A stretch of DNA of 64,000 nt from Oscarella lobularis (GCF_947507565.1 NC_089180.1:1860001-1924000); one strand, 5' to 3'; positions 31,088-43,776 are shown, numbered from the stretch's first letter. Made by a program: numbers and translations. The notes: generated from the sequence alone by a model not told the origin.

Positions 31088-34000
31088 GGCAGGACGGACT
31101 TCCAAACGCGCATGCTCCGTCGCTAGGGCTTTTACGCGGCGTAGAATGTTCCTAAATCGAGCCGATTTGGCCCTCTAGCGAAGGATTTCGACTGTTTTCT
31201 TTGATAAAAACGAGAAGATAAGTTATTAATCACTAGGTCACGGGCGGATTTAGAGCGGGACCCTCTCGAACGAAACTTGCATCACAATGGCAAAATCGCG
31301 CTGTCGCGTGCACTGCATACACTATAGTGTATTGCCATTGCGGTCATACTTACCTGTGAAGTTGACTGTTTAAGCGAAAGAAGCACTCTAAATGATAAAA
31401 AGGGCCTTCTTTCTTTGCTTTGATTTTCGGCTTTTAAAAAAGCCGGGCTTAATTCTCACGTGGCTTGTGGATTTTTCTTAGCCGTTTGATGTAGAATTTC
31501 TTTCGTGGAAAGCCCTTACGTCGCTTGTACTCGTCACTGCTCTAATTGCCAGCATAGCTGTGATCACAGAGTACAGTTTCGCGGCGTTTTTCTTTCTGTA
31601 GTGCAGAAATGTATTCCGGTCTCACTGCAGAAGGCGGAAGATTTCTGAAGGATGCCTTTAGATGCTGCTGGAACTCCGTCGTAGTATACCAGTCTTCCTC
31701 TCTGTCTTCGAAGTCTTCCTCTCCATCGTCGTCCTCTTCCTGGACGTGGCCTTCATCTGCATCAGGATGGTCTTTTGCGATGCTCTTGTTGAAGGCTTCA
31801 GAGAGTTTTTTTATAGAGTCGAGCAAAAACGGCTGGCAGTAGACGCATGATTCATCCTTTGTGCATGTCGAATGGAAAGAGTGCCCGCAGCTAAGTAGAA
31901 TGACGTCATCGTTTTCCGAAGTGCAACTTTCCAAGTCACAAAGGAGATCTGCATTAGGCAATTTTGGCGTCGAGAAGCCGAGAGGAAGACTTCGCTGGTC
32001 TAAAGTGCAGCTGAACGTATTTAACTGAAAGTTCCTTCGTCGTTGCCGACTGCCAGTTGTTTCTTTTGACTGCCCAGGCTGATTATAAAGCTTGATCAGT
32101 TTGTTAGTAAGAAATTCAGCAGCTCTTCCTGCTAACAATTCCACATTGTGCTTGTGACTCTTTTTAGGATGTTCCGACAGAAAATTTAAGGTGAATTCGT
32201 GATCGAAGCTCCTGGCGCCTAGGACGTTGGCGATTTCAGTTATCTGTTCTGCAGATGTCCAAGAAGGACATTGCATTCGCAACAACGAGTGAAAGGTTTC
32301 CACCTTTTTTTCCGAAAAAATATTCATATACGACGAGAAGGTGCTCTTGTATTCAGGTATGATCATTTCATGGTAAAGATGATCACTCAATGTCGCTAGC
32401 ATAGCCTTATTGTAGTTGTGCCTCTGTTGTCCGATAAACATTATAGCCAGCCGTAATGTAGCTTTCTGCCACAATTCATAGCGCGATCCTTTGTGTATTG
32501 TGGCGTAGAAGTAGAAAACAAGAGGCACCAGGTCGTCGAGCAAGTACCTCAGTAAAAGGTACTCAATATCCTTGCAAATACCGAAAACACCGATGACATC
32601 CTCTCGCACCATCAACCAACCGCCAAATAGAGATGCAATGAGTGTTGTCATCCTGTGAAATTGCGGTTTGCGAGGAAGTATTTTTCTTTCGCCAAAAAGA
32701 TGTTTATAAAGTGCTATATTATGAGACACATTAAATTCTACAATATTCTACCTTGCTAATGATTGGTTTACCGGAAAATATAGGGTGATAAAGGCTTATC
32801 AGATTTTCCATGCTATTGATATAAATATGGAACGGACCCAGCATTGGCAAAAGAGAAAGGATTGAAGCTTCTTCTTTGCACTAAAGTAAGACGCTGTCAG
32901 ATCTTTTTATTATAGTTATTAAATTATGCGGGTTTAATTAATTAGTTACAAGCATGTAAAAAATTATTTAAATGTTTGCTTTAGCTTACCTGAGCTACCA
33001 TCTTTTTTAGGAAATAGAAAGTTGGATAGTCTCCCAGAGATGGCATCACCTTATTGTCTAGGTACCTATAAATCCTCTATAAACATTTTAATTTATTGAT
33101 TTAGTTCTCTTCTGTAATACCTTTTTAATGCTGGGTATAAATCGATAGCATTTTCTACAGCCGCCTTGTAGTCACCTAGACTTTTGAGATTTTGCTCAGT
33201 TTCGCTCAGCAAGCAGCAGCTTTTGAGGCTATCGAGCTCCCTCTGAGAAGGAGTCACATAGCACCTGAACAAGAAGTCAAATCAAATTCTTAACCTGAAC
33301 AGTTTTAAAACCTTTGGTCTTCAAGCGATGACTGTATGTCCCTTGTGTTTAGATGCCTAAATGACGATGGCAATACTGATAGCCACGTGCTTGCCATGAG
33401 GTCAGGAAGATTTTCAAGAAAATGTTCTCCGACATGAGCGATTGCTATCCCCCCTCTTGGGAAATTTTCCGAAGGACAATAATGGATAGCAGAAGCATTG
33501 CCTTGCACAGTAAGACCGGGTATAGTTGAATGGATATCAGTTATTGCTGTAGCAAAGTGGAACGCCCGAGACGTTTCTGACGATGTTGGACGTTGCACTG
33601 AGTGGATACTATGAAAGTCGTCCACAACAAGCAGTGCTAGATGGTCATTGTCCAAGGCCGTTTTCAAGCGAGCGTTGACAAGACGCCTATTATCATCTGC
33701 TAGGGATCTTCGAAATCTTCTTATGGTCTTAGGGTGACCACAGAATCCAAGCCTCCTTCCGAATTCCAGAGCAGCTTCAGAGCAACCAGATAGGGACAAA
33801 TGAAGACCAACGTCGTTTACAAAGGTTGTATTAAGCTGCCAATAAATCAATAATATTTTCATTTTAACAATCATTTATTTTTCGGTATACCTGGTTGCCG
33901 AGATACGCCAGGCGATGCAACTCTCCAACAACTCGAGATTGCCGGAGAGCTGCTCGTCTCTCGGAGTCTATCTGAAGCGAATAGTCGCTTGTAATTGCTT

Positions 34001-35599
34001 TTTCAAGGAGGCTGAACAATCCAGGGGAATGCTCTTCGCAAAAGGCTTCCATTTCCGTTGCACTGTAGAGTTTTCCTTCTTTAGGTACGTGCTGACGAAA
34101 AGCTTCCTGGAATGATTTGACTAAGCCAAGGAACGACTCTAATGGGTGCAGTGAAGAACGGAGAAAGACAATCAAACAAAGTTTACCGGTTTTTATTCGT
34201 TCACTTTCTTCTTTCAAGCGTTGGATTTGACGAGTCTTTTCATCTAGATCACTTTTGCTTCAATTTATGCGACATAATTAATTATTAATGTCTTTACCTC
34301 TGTCTGCCTTCGTGGCATGTAGTTCTGCTGTCAAACTGCTGTTAATAGCAGCAGATGAAGCAATCTGACTTCGAAGCACAGCTAATGTGAAAATTAGCTT
34401 ACAGCCGCAAATAATTTATTTCTACTGCATATATAGTTAGTGCATATGCATGCACTAACGTTATATGCAATAATTTTTGTTATACCGTTTTCTGCTTCAA
34501 GTCGTTTTATATCACAGCGGGCGTCATTGAGCTGCAGGCTAGTTGTTTCTATATAAAATAGTATTTATTAGATGCCTCGAGTACAAAATACATGATTTTT
34601 TCTGACCTGAAAGTGCGTTCTCTGCAGCCGCCTCTAGAGCCAGCTGTTCTTTCTCAAACAGCAGCTGCTGTACTTGGAGGCACGCAGCTGACAACTGATC
34701 CTGAACGCACGGCAGCTCAGCGGTTTCAGATGAACTTTCGGTATCAGTCTGGATTTGTACTTAAAAATGAGCTAAAAATGAATAGGTATGCCACAGACCT
34801 GAATCGTTCCAGATTGCCGCTTTGGTGGAGGTCGATACAGGGGGTGTGTTGAAACTTCCGGTAGTGAGTCAATGGAGTCGTGGTGACGTCGACAGATGAA
34901 CGCCGCCGGGATGCCGCTAATATCGTCGAGAACGGGCAGTAGCCTCTCAGAACACGTCCGCAGACTTCCATCACACCTAGAAGAATCAAAAAGTACGCAG
35001 CACTTCGAGGATTTATCGAGGGCAACCCGGGCGTGTTCAACGCATAGGGTGACGTCGTCGAAGAAGCCGCGTTCTCGAGCTTTTCGTCCTGAAAAAGACG
35101 TGATCCGTCCGAAACAAGCACGGCGAGAGCGAGAGCGAGTTAGCGGAAGGTCGTAAAAGCACGAGTAAGTGTTGTTTTGAGCCATAGCGAGAGATCGATC
35201 GAGCGAGCGAGAAAATATCGAGCAAGCGAGCGAGATACGAGCAAAAATGCGCAGTGTGATCGGTTTCAGCTGCCGTTGGCAGGCGCGAAATTTGAATGTT
35301 TTCATTTATTTCTAGCGTTTCTCAGTTCGACAGCTGAAGATCGCGTACCGATAATTTTCGAACCCGTTTTTCTCAAAACGCGTACCCTCGAAAAAAAAAC
35401 GCGTGAAGCCTATATGAAAGCTAATGCATAGAAGTGTTCATTTTGTGGGAGTTCGAGCTTAGCCCGCTCGAACTCACCTTAGCCGACGCCCCTTTCTTTC
35501 AAAGGGGCGTCGTCGAACGCGAGTTGTAACATGGATCGGCTGCTATTGGCCAATACTCGATTGTTCTTAGAGCATGCGCATTTGAAACTCCGTCCTGCC
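31088..35599 (-). mobile_element. Whole DNA transposon of an unrecognised superfamily (copy B)
   Basis: A 4512-bp element with terminal inverted repeats of about 30 bp: left GGCAGGACGGACTTCCAAAC + GCGCATGCTC, right complement GGCAGGACGGAGTTTCAAAT + GCGCATGCTC. A perfect 9-bp target duplication TACTGCATA flanks it (31079-31087 and 35600-35608). It carries one multi-exon gene read leftwards (35185 to 31542). The 5' leader has an 11-bp-arm hairpin (35485-35511, GACGCCCCTTT with AAAGGGGCGTC). Copy A at 12516 shares ends, leader and gene. The TSD length recalls MuDR/Merlin-type elements, but the protein shows none of their signatures that I know. Confidence 0.85.
31542..35185 (-). CDS. Multi-exon putative transposase with C-terminal RING finger (copy B)
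   Basis: The only gene of the whole element. Exon 1 (34799-35185) starts MAQNNTYSCFYDLP and is Cys/His-rich (ACFGR, LCVEH, CCVLF, FICRRHH), suggesting zinc binding. Coiled-coil exons follow (VQDQLSAACLQVQQLLFEKE), then a helical exon ending VVGELHRLAYLGNQ (33890-34190), then 33305-33840 with GLHLSLSGCSEAALEFGRRL, LLVVDDFHSIHSV and AFHFATAITDIHST, then small exons (YLDNKVMPSLGDYPTFYFLK near 33050). The last exon (31542 to about 32730) has KPQFHRMTTLIASLFGGWL, QQRHNYNKAML, SEKKVETFHSLLRMQCPSW and a RING-like C-x4-C-x11-C-x-H-x2-H-x2-C-x5-C-x2-C site, an acidic run and LPPSAVRPEYISALQ. By eye the last exons of copies A and B agree at roughly three of four residues, with identical zinc spacing, so the protein has been under selection. 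Exon borders in the middle are approximate. Confidence 0.6.
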
Positions 35600-35836
35600 T
35601 ACTGCATATCCCTCGATTGATTAGGAGTTTCTTGACACGATAATATGGCGTAGAAGCCTCTAATCGTAGTTGTATTTGGGCCAATGAGTGTTCAGGAATC
35701 CGTGTCGTCACAATAGCACGCGTTTGTTGACCGTTAGTCACAGGCAACCCCACCCACGCATTTTTACCCGCGAAATTTAAATTCCTCACTAGCGTGCACT
35801 ACTATTTCATTCATTCCATACCTTTTCTCGTTCGCC

Positions 35837-37989
35837 ATGCATCGCACTGCTCCGAGTGTCAAGCGATCACTCCGCCGATTGTACCGAAAGAGAGGTCGAC
35901 GTCTAAACGACATGCGAAAAACAACTTTTGGTGAAATATACTGCGTTGGAGGCGTAATGCAGATTATAACGCGTGAATGCGCAGAACGTACATCTTTTCT
36001 GGATGCCGAAGAAGGCGACGTAGGCGACCACCAAGCGGAAGAGCCGACGCCAGCAGTTGAAAACGCCGTTGTCGAATTCGACGAGCAGACCGGTGATGAC
36101 TTTGATCTCTGGGGGAGTCTAAAGACGTGGTGTCAAACACGGCTGCGTGACGACAAGAAGATGGTTGCGCTACTCTTAGTCGAACTCCTGCTGCGCCACA
36201 CTCGAAAGGGTCTCGTAACGTCTGCTCGCTTGGCTGCCAGCATTTTGGGGTCGTCGGAAGCGTCGATCATACGATGGCGCAGTGATTACGTAAGGAACAG
36301 CGGCGAGTTTTCCAACTATCGTCGCGGGAAGTATGGTCGGGTCTCCATAATGATCAATGAAGACCTCGAATCGAAGGCTCGGAAGTGGGCTCGAATGAAC
36401 TCGTGCGTTCGAGGGAGGCCTAACATGACAATTGCGGATTTCTGCAAGTTCGTCAACGACGATCTTATTCCGAATACGCCTCACCTGCCGCCTGGATTCC
36501 CGACGTCCATATCGATTGCAACCGGATGCCGATTCCTCCACTCGATGGGCTTCTCGCGAAAAGATTCGTCAGTAAAGTCTGTGTACCTTGACGGACACGA
36601 AAGGTAATAAACACAATTTTTTACTTAATTAACTTTTTAATTAATTTGTGTTTTTCGAAATTTAGGGAGAACGTAGTCGAATACAGGGAAAGCTACCTTT
36701 CGACGCTCTCACTGCTTACTTCCCTGCACAAGCCCCCTCCGCTTCCCAGTGACGGAGTCGTAGATCAGTTTGCAAGCATGGGTCAGGAAAAACGGTGATT
36801 CAAACATAATTAATATTTAGCCGATTCTTCCGCTGAAAAACACTTGGTGATCATTTATCATGATGAATCAATATTCCAATCGAACGACGACCAGCGCTAT
36901 TTTTGGGGCGAAGACGAGCAGACTGTATTGAAGCACAAGGTATTCATCTCACTAAATATTTTCTATTAATACATTATACGTATGTACAAAGGGAAAAGGA
37001 CCTAGCATCATGGTGTCGGACTTTGTCGACAATTTTAACGGTTTTCTCGGCTTCACAGACGAAGAGTATGTGGCGCTTCCTGCTCCTCATCGTCATCTTC
37101 CTCAGCGTGCGCGAATGACTTTGGAGCTGGGCGTCAATCGAGAGGGCTTCTGGAGACGAGAGAACGTGATGGCACAGCTGAGAACGGCAGTGAAAATTGC
37201 GGAACTGAAGTACTCGCCTCAGTTCTTCGATCTCCTATTCGTGTTCGACAACAGCTCGAACCACACTGCGAAGGCTCCGGATGCGCTTGTCGCCTCGAGG
37301 ATGAACAATGGGCCAGCAGGCGCTCAACCGATCATGCGGGACACCGTATGGAATGGGCATCGGTTTCGTATGGTCGACGATAATGGGGTTCCTAAAGGAT
37401 TGGCAGCAGTAATTTACTTCATATATGGCAGTAAGTATATACTCTAACATTTTAATAATCACTCAGGTCTTGACGGAAAGAGGTGTCGATATTCGCGGAA
37501 TGCTCAAGAAAGACATAGAGGACGCCCTTTCAAGACACCCAGATTTCGCTGCGGAAAAGTCCGAAATCGAGATGCTGTTGACTTCGCGGGGCCATTTGTG
37601 CCTTTTTACTCCAAAATTTCACTGCGAGTTGAAGTAAGAAGCGCAGAAATAGCACCTTTTCCAAAATATCACTCAAATTGATAGTCCAATCGAACGACAC
37701 TGGGGAAACGCAAAACGTTATGCTCGGGCGCACTGCAATTACAGTTTCGCTGCGCTGACAAACATCGTCGACGACGCGCTCGCTTCGATATCGGAGGATA
37801 CGAACAGGAGGCATTTCCGGAAAGTTAGGGACTACCAGTACGCGTATCTTTCTGGGTGTAAAAGTATGGTGGTACACTTGATTTTCTTGCTGTCCCCCAA
37901 ATAGTGACGTACATGTATTAGGCGGTCGCGAGGTTGAAAAGGCAGTGAAACTGTACAAGTCGCATCGTAGGGTCTTCGTGACCGATTAG
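35837..37989 (+). CDS. IS630/Tc1-mariner-superfamily transposase-like gene, about seven exons
   Basis: A DDE transposase or a gene derived from one. Exon 1 (35837-36603) has a basic N-terminus and a helix-turn-helix-like region (TSARLAASILGSSEASIIRW). Exons at 36666-36794 and 36821-36939 carry YHDESIFQSNDDQRYFWGED (first catalytic Asp). Exon 36992 to about 37430 has FVFDNSSNHTAKAPDAL (second Asp). Exons 37468-37634 and about 37680-37860 have KFHCELNPIERHWGNAKRYA (the Glu of NPIExxW), and a last exon ends VEKAVKLYKSHRRVFVTD then stop. This order and the NPIE..W phrase are typical of the fungal-like IS630 branch. All three acidic residues are present and introns are 50-60 bp. I could not find inverted ends, so it may be domesticated or still mobile. 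It starts 230 bp right of copy B of the RING transposon. Confidence 0.75.
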
Positions 37990-38048
37990 GTAACCCCGGC
38001 TTTTCTCAAAGCCAAACCCAGGCTTTTTTAAACTTCCAAAATATTCCA

Positions 38049-38660
38049 TTAGATCGGACAACCGAGCTTCGCAGCAGAAGATGGAAAATTAGTTGATAGG
38101 ATTTGAAGCTGCTGGTGCAGTCGCTGAGAATACAAATCGGACTTGTAGAATTTTGTTACAAATTCAAACTGAGCTTCAAAATTTTCGCCATTGGCTGCTT
38201 TTAGCAGAAGATCTTCAGCATTTTGGTAAATTCGGTACCCTGGTTGATTAAACCTTTCCGTTATGGCAGTAGTAATGAGGTCCATAGCCTCATAGTAAAG
38301 TCGTTTGTAGTGCTCTTCTACAGTTGTTGGAAAGTAACACTGACTCTGCACATTGCCAATTTCATACCGTTTTGGGACTTTTCGGCGACGTGGCAAACTA
38401 GGTTCACCGACTTCTAATGTTTCAGCCGAAGTGATCACTTTTTCCCAAAAACAGCTAAAGTTCTCATCCGTTCTCAACGACTGAAGGGTTCTATTTGTCA
38501 TAGTAGCAACCTCCTGACCTTCTGCTGCAGATATATCTGCTTTTTGCAGAGTACGGCTTAAATTATCGCTGTGTCGCAGAATTAGCTCTCCCAAAGAAAC
38601 TCCAAAATAGTAGTCAAACTCCTTCATTTGGGCTGCGACACCTATAATGCGTGCCCTCAT
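38049..38660 (-). pseudogene. hAT-like (ZMYM1-type) transposase fragment
   Basis: A 203-residue piece matches the mid-to-C-terminal part of hAT-derived ZMYM1-like proteins: ARIIGVAAQMKEFDYYFGVS, LGELILRHSDNLSRTLQ, SLRTDENFSCFWEKV, LPRRRKVPKRYE, then YYEAMDLITTAITERFNQPG. The N-terminal zinc finger, most of the RNase-H-like catalytic core and the dimerisation tail are missing, so I take it as a truncated copy. It lies tail-to-tail with the IS630-like gene. Confidence 0.65.
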
Positions 38661-38746
38661 TTCTGTATCTTTAACATCATAAATGTCTAAATTAAATTAA
38701 CGGAAAACTTGTCGCGTTCTCACTGTCACTTTGCCAAAATATCAGT

Positions 38747-38885
38747 GGGGGTCTCAGTAGGGGTCTCAGTATGTCTCAGTAGGGATCTCAGTAGGTCTCA
38801 GACGGGGTCTCAGTAGGTCTCAGTAGGGGTCTCAGTAGATCTCAGATGGGGTCTCAGTAGGTCTCAGATGGGTCTCAGATGGGGT
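38747..38885. repeat. 'ggtctcagtag' minisatellite
   Basis: About ten imperfect copies of a 12-18 bp unit, 'ggtctcagtag' / 'gggtctcagtaggtctcaga'. Between here and 39135 no gene was supported. Confidence 0.8.
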
Positions 38886-39135
38886 CGTTGCCGAAGGCTT
38901 CTCTTCGCTCGTCGGCCGCTGCGCGATGTCTTCTAGCCAAAGGGAGCGAGAAACAGCGAGTGGGTGAGTCGGACCGATAGCGCACGCAGACGAAAACAGT
39001 TTGCAGGCAGTTGTGAATGCGTTGTCTTGCGTACTTACTTACGCATATGTATCTCTGGCATTGATACCATATGCAGTTGCGTGCGCACGACTTTTTGATA
39101 TTAAGAATCAATTACGACAAGAAACATTTTTGATA

Positions 39136-42100
39136 TATCTTACCTGTGAGTTGCCCTGTGCTGCTCAGGGTTGGGCCTAACGCGCGCTAGGGGGGAACGC
39201 TTCCGCCCGGCTCGCCGCCGATCTCGTCAGTCCGATTCGAGCCAAGCCGAATCCGAGCCCCCCCAAGCGGCGAGTCACGTCCGAAGGACGGAGAAGCGGG
39301 TGCGGCCCCCGGAGCAGCACGGGAGGGAGGGTGGGAAAAATTCGGTCTGCGCGAAGGCGGCGAATGGCGATACCAGACACCGCCCGCGCCTTACATAATC
39401 ATGGCGGTAGATATCAACCGCGTTTAACCTGTATTAAACTTCCCTTGATATATCTTACCTGTGAGTTGCCCTGTGCTGCTCAGGGTTGGGCCTAACGCGC
39501 GCTAGGGGGGAACGCTTCCGCCCGGCTCGCCGCCGATCTCGTCAGTCCGATTCGAGCCAAGCCGAATCCGAGCCCCCAACAAACCGTCGTGAACGGTCCC
39601 AACGGGGCTGGAGCGACGTCCCCCAAGACGGGATCACCACCTCACCCAATTAGCATAGTTGTGGTCTCCGCCCGTGAGAACCTGCTGGCGCGACTAACAT
39701 AACAAAAACCCCCTAGCGGCTGTACGCTCTCCACTCGCCCGAAGAACGCCACAACTAACTCGCCACGCTCACAAAACATGCGACACAGAACCGGTTTACG
39801 TCGCTAACGCGCGCTGGACTCCTGAGTACGCGGATGCTATTTACTCTGTAGCCAGCGCGCGACTGTATCGCGCCAGCTGGCGCTCGTCCAGACGAATGTA
39901 GCGCATAAACGCTGCGCTTTTCCATCGGCCGAGCGTTTGGATCGTCGAGTCGTCAAGTCCGCGCGCAGCGGCCGTCGTCGCCGCCCCGATTCGGAAGCTA
40001 TGGCCAGCGAAGCGAGTCGCATCCACGCCTGCCGTTGTCAGAGCCCGTCGCACTTGATCGACGAGCGCCGCCCGTGAGAGCGCTCCGCCATTTTCGAACA
40101 GAAACAACGGCCCCGGCGCAAAGCGACGGCGAGCCAGGTAAGCGAGCAGCGCTTCCACAGGGCACAGGTCCGCGCGTGTGCGTCCTAGAACAATCGACAC
40201 GCCGCCACGGAACGGGTCCGTCTTCGACTGTTTGATCCGCAATTTGACGAACGACGGGTCCGCCAATGAATCCGTCGACACGTCAGCGGGCGAAAGATGA
40301 CGCTCGGGATCAAACGCCGCCACCGAGTCCACGGTGAACTCGCCTGCACGCAAGAAACCGAAGAAGGCAACCGTGCATACCGCCCACAGCATCGTCGAGT
40401 CCCATCGATGGGGCGTTTGTCCCCACACCGCCCGCAGCTGACGAAGAATCACCGGTGTGATGGGGAGACGGGGATCCGCCGCTGGCCGCCCTTGTTCTCG
40501 CTTGATTCCGTTTAGCATGAGAACCAGCAGTGGCATCGATGCCGCGAACGGATCGCCCAGACCAGCGACGACCTGCCCGTTGCAAACCGCTGCCAGGTAA
40601 GATTTTATTGTGGCGTATCTTAACCCCTCTCTTGCCAGGGCCGCGCAGAAGAGCGAGAGCACGCGCTCCGACGCTGGCAGACCCTGCAGACCTAACTGCT
40701 CGCAAAATCGTTTGAACCGGCGAAGTCCTGCGGCGTACGATCGTCGAGTGGAGTCCGCGACACCTTGTGCAGTGTAGCGTGAAAGAGCTCCCTCCACCGC
40801 GGCTCGTTCCAGGGCAATCCCGGTAGCGCCACTAGGTCCAGTAGCTCCCCCGAGATGGGCGTCGGATTGGTGGCAAGCTGAGGAAAAAGACGCTCTCAGC
40901 GCGGCGGGCGGAACGTTACGCGAGAGCCCGTCGGCGAGGGTCTTCTGTTCTCCCGGGATATGCCGCTCCCTCCAAGCAAACACGAATTGAGCCGCAAAAA
41001 AACTGCAGCGTACGCAGGAGAGGCATAAGTGCCGCGTCCCTGCTTGACCGTGACCGCACCGCCGCCACGACCACCGTGCTGTTGCACTCAAGCAGGACCG
41101 ATGCGCCCGACCAGCTCTCGCGCCACACCGCCGCTGCAAGAACCACCGGCCGGAGCTCCTTCGGTGCGATCGGAAGCGGAGCCCACGGTGCTGACGCTGC
41201 AGCTTTGCCTGCGGCAAACGCATTACTCCAGCCACGGTGTCTAGCTCGATCTTCCAGAACACCAGCGTCGTGCCAGGGCCTCCAATCTTTCCGCGAGCGA
41301 CGGGTACCCCGAGTTCTTCGCACGCCCGCAGCGCCGCCTGCAACTGATGCGCGCGATCCTGAGGCTGATCCACAGTAGCGCGTCTGCTACTGCGGAGAAG
41401 ATCGCCGGTGCCGAACGCAACCCAAGCGGCAGCACGGTGTGCCACGTACACCTCGCCCCGCGATCGCATGCTAAGGAGATGGCGACCCGCCGGGTGCACC
41501 GGAATGATGCGGAATGCGCTTTGTATGCCCCGCTTTGCTAGCACTGCCCCAGCTCCCAACTGCCAGCAGTACCGCACGGCACCCTCCGCACGGGTGTACA
41601 TGGTCGCGCATCATTCGGGGCAAATTCCATCGTTGACGCTGCCGCCCCGTGGGGACGACAGGTTGAATATTAGCCGCCACCGCCCCGGTTAGCCAGACTT
41701 GGGACTTACCCCGAAGGGACTCAAGCGCACCAGCTGCGTCGTAGCGGCCGGGACTGGGCCCACTACTCTGCCTGCTGCGAGTTCGCCGTTTAGATATTGT
41801 CCACTACCGCGAAGTACTCCCGCGCAGAGTGGAGGTCGCGGCGTGCGCGAGCTCGCTTTTCGCTCCCGCCGCCGTAGCCGATTCGGAAACCTTCCGAAAG
41901 TCCGCGCAGCGGCCATGCTGTAAAACGCTGGTCTGGGTGGCGCCTTAAGCTATCCGCCCCAGCCTGCGGCATCACCGGCGCCGATGATAGCGTGTCCCAG
42001 ACCGCCGAACCTGAAGCCTTTGCAGCGCGCGCGGCGTCCAACGCCGCCAGCGCCTGCCCAGAACGGTACGCGCCCGCTGAAAGACCCCCATTTCTAGGAA

Positions 42101-42876
42101 CCAGCAGGAAACGGTTTATTGCATGCCCCCGACTAGTGCAACTGCACGGCGTTGGGCAACACGCTAATCGGGACAGTCACGCGCGGCTCTACTGGGGCTT
42201 GGGCGACTGCGCTCGAGGCCCTTGCGCGGCTGTTTGCTGCTGCTGCTGCTGCGCCGCTGGCTTACAATCTGCAGCGCGATGAACTTTCCCCCACTTGTCG
42301 CACGCGTGGCAATAAACGCGGCGTGCGCCAAAAAAGGAGCAGCTGGCGCAAAGTTGAAGAGCCGGCATGCCTTGTCGCGACGTTGAGCGCGTCGCGATCC
42401 AGCTGCGCCAGGATTCGCCGCCGCGCCCGGCCCCGCCTGCCGCAACGCACAAATGGCCGCCCTATGATCGCTGGCGCCGCCACGATTCTCGCGGACGGCC
42501 TTTCTCCGCCATGCGCACCACTAGCTTGATGTAGCCAAGCATGTCCAACGCCCAACTTGGGCGCTGTGACACTTCCACCGCGGCGAAAGCCGCGAAGGCT
42601 TGAACCTATTGCGCGATCGAGGTGATGCGGCGCAACGAACGAGGACCCGGCGCAGGCGAGGGGCACTTAATTGCCTCGCTCCCCCTCGCGCCATAGCCCC
42701 TCCGCGTTGTCGGGGAGAAATTCGGTAAGATCGACGAACTCGCGCGCCGAGATTTTGCGACGACTCGCCCTGGGACAACTCCGAAGCAATTTCCTAGCGA
42801 GAACGGCGGCGTTGCCTTGCGGGGCTTTTTCGCAAGCGCCATGAGCAAAACAAACCACGTCGGCTGCGGCTGCTGC

Positions 42877-42941
<65 letters not shown>

Positions 42942-43760
42942 ATGCGGCTTGTGCTGCTGCGGCTGCTGAAGCGGCGGCGCCTGCCGCGGTCAAGCATTAG
43001 CTACTTGCCTCGGCAGAGGCCCTTGCTGTGGCTGCGCAGACAAGCGACCTCCCCGGGGAGCGTCCGAAAGAGTCACGCCTCGCAGTTATCCGTCGCTGCG
43101 CCTGGGAGAGTAAGGGGACGCGAGAAGGGCGGGGCTCTACGCTAAACGTCTTCGGGCGGCGTGGGAACTGGTCGTGAAAGCAATGGATACTGTCGCCAGG
43201 TGGGGGCGATAAGCGGACCGAGGGGAAGGCGTTTTCGCCCGTTCTTTGGACTATGCGCCCGTCGTCCGCATTACCTGCCCTCAAAGGGAGGGCGTTTTGC
43301 CCGATCTGTAGACCCTAAGCGCCCGACGCCCGAATTACCTGCCCTCCAGGCTGCCACGGTTTGCTGCACTATTCCCGCTACGAAGTCTTGCATAGGTACC
43401 GGAACTGCCTGCCTTGGAACTAGCGGCTGTGCGGGCGGCGGCGCTTGGTCCTCTTGCGGCGGGGGCGGAGGTAAGACAGGTTGTGGAGGTTGTTGGGGCG
43501 GCGGAGCCGCCGGAGGATTCTGTCCCCGCGGCGCCTGCCCCTGTTGACGCTGTTTGCCTTGTCCCTGCTGACCGACAGCTTGATTCGCCGGACGCTGATC
43601 CGCCATGCAACGTTAGAATGAGAGCGCAGAGAAAAAGTTGCGAGAGAGAAAAAATTCGGTCTGCGCGAAGGCGGCGAATGGCGATACCAGACACCGCCCG
43701 CGCCTTACATAATCATGGCGGTAGATATCAACCGCGTTTAACCTGTATTAAACTTCCCTG
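39136..43760 (-). mobile_element. YR (PAT/Ngaro-like) retroelement fossil with split direct repeats
   Basis: A near full-length tyrosine-recombinase retrotransposon read leftwards. Terminal layout: A1 at about 43650-43760; internal region; then B1 39450-39577, A2 about 39300-39447, B2 39136-39262. The A copies share 'ttcggtctgcgcgaaggcgg' and the B copies share 'gtgagttgccctgtgctgct', almost without differences, so the insertion looks fairly young. Parts: a Gln/Pro-rich gag-like start near 43.6 kb, an alanine-coding CTG run (42880-42942), a polymerase region that is hard to read, and RNase H plus tyrosine recombinase (GHSFRIGAATTAAARG, TLGRWKSAAFMRYIR) at about 41.3-39.84 kb. It is broken, with several interruptions. 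Confidence 0.85.
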
Positions 43761-43776
43761 CAGGCAACACACCTGA

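Noticed and set aside
31609-31850. Ser-rich rightward frame
   Set aside because: It is antisense to the acidic run of the RING transposon protein.
42880-42942. CTG repeat as a polyalanine or polyserine host protein
   Set aside because: It lies inside the YR retroelement body; the homopolymer frames are side products of the trinucleotide run.
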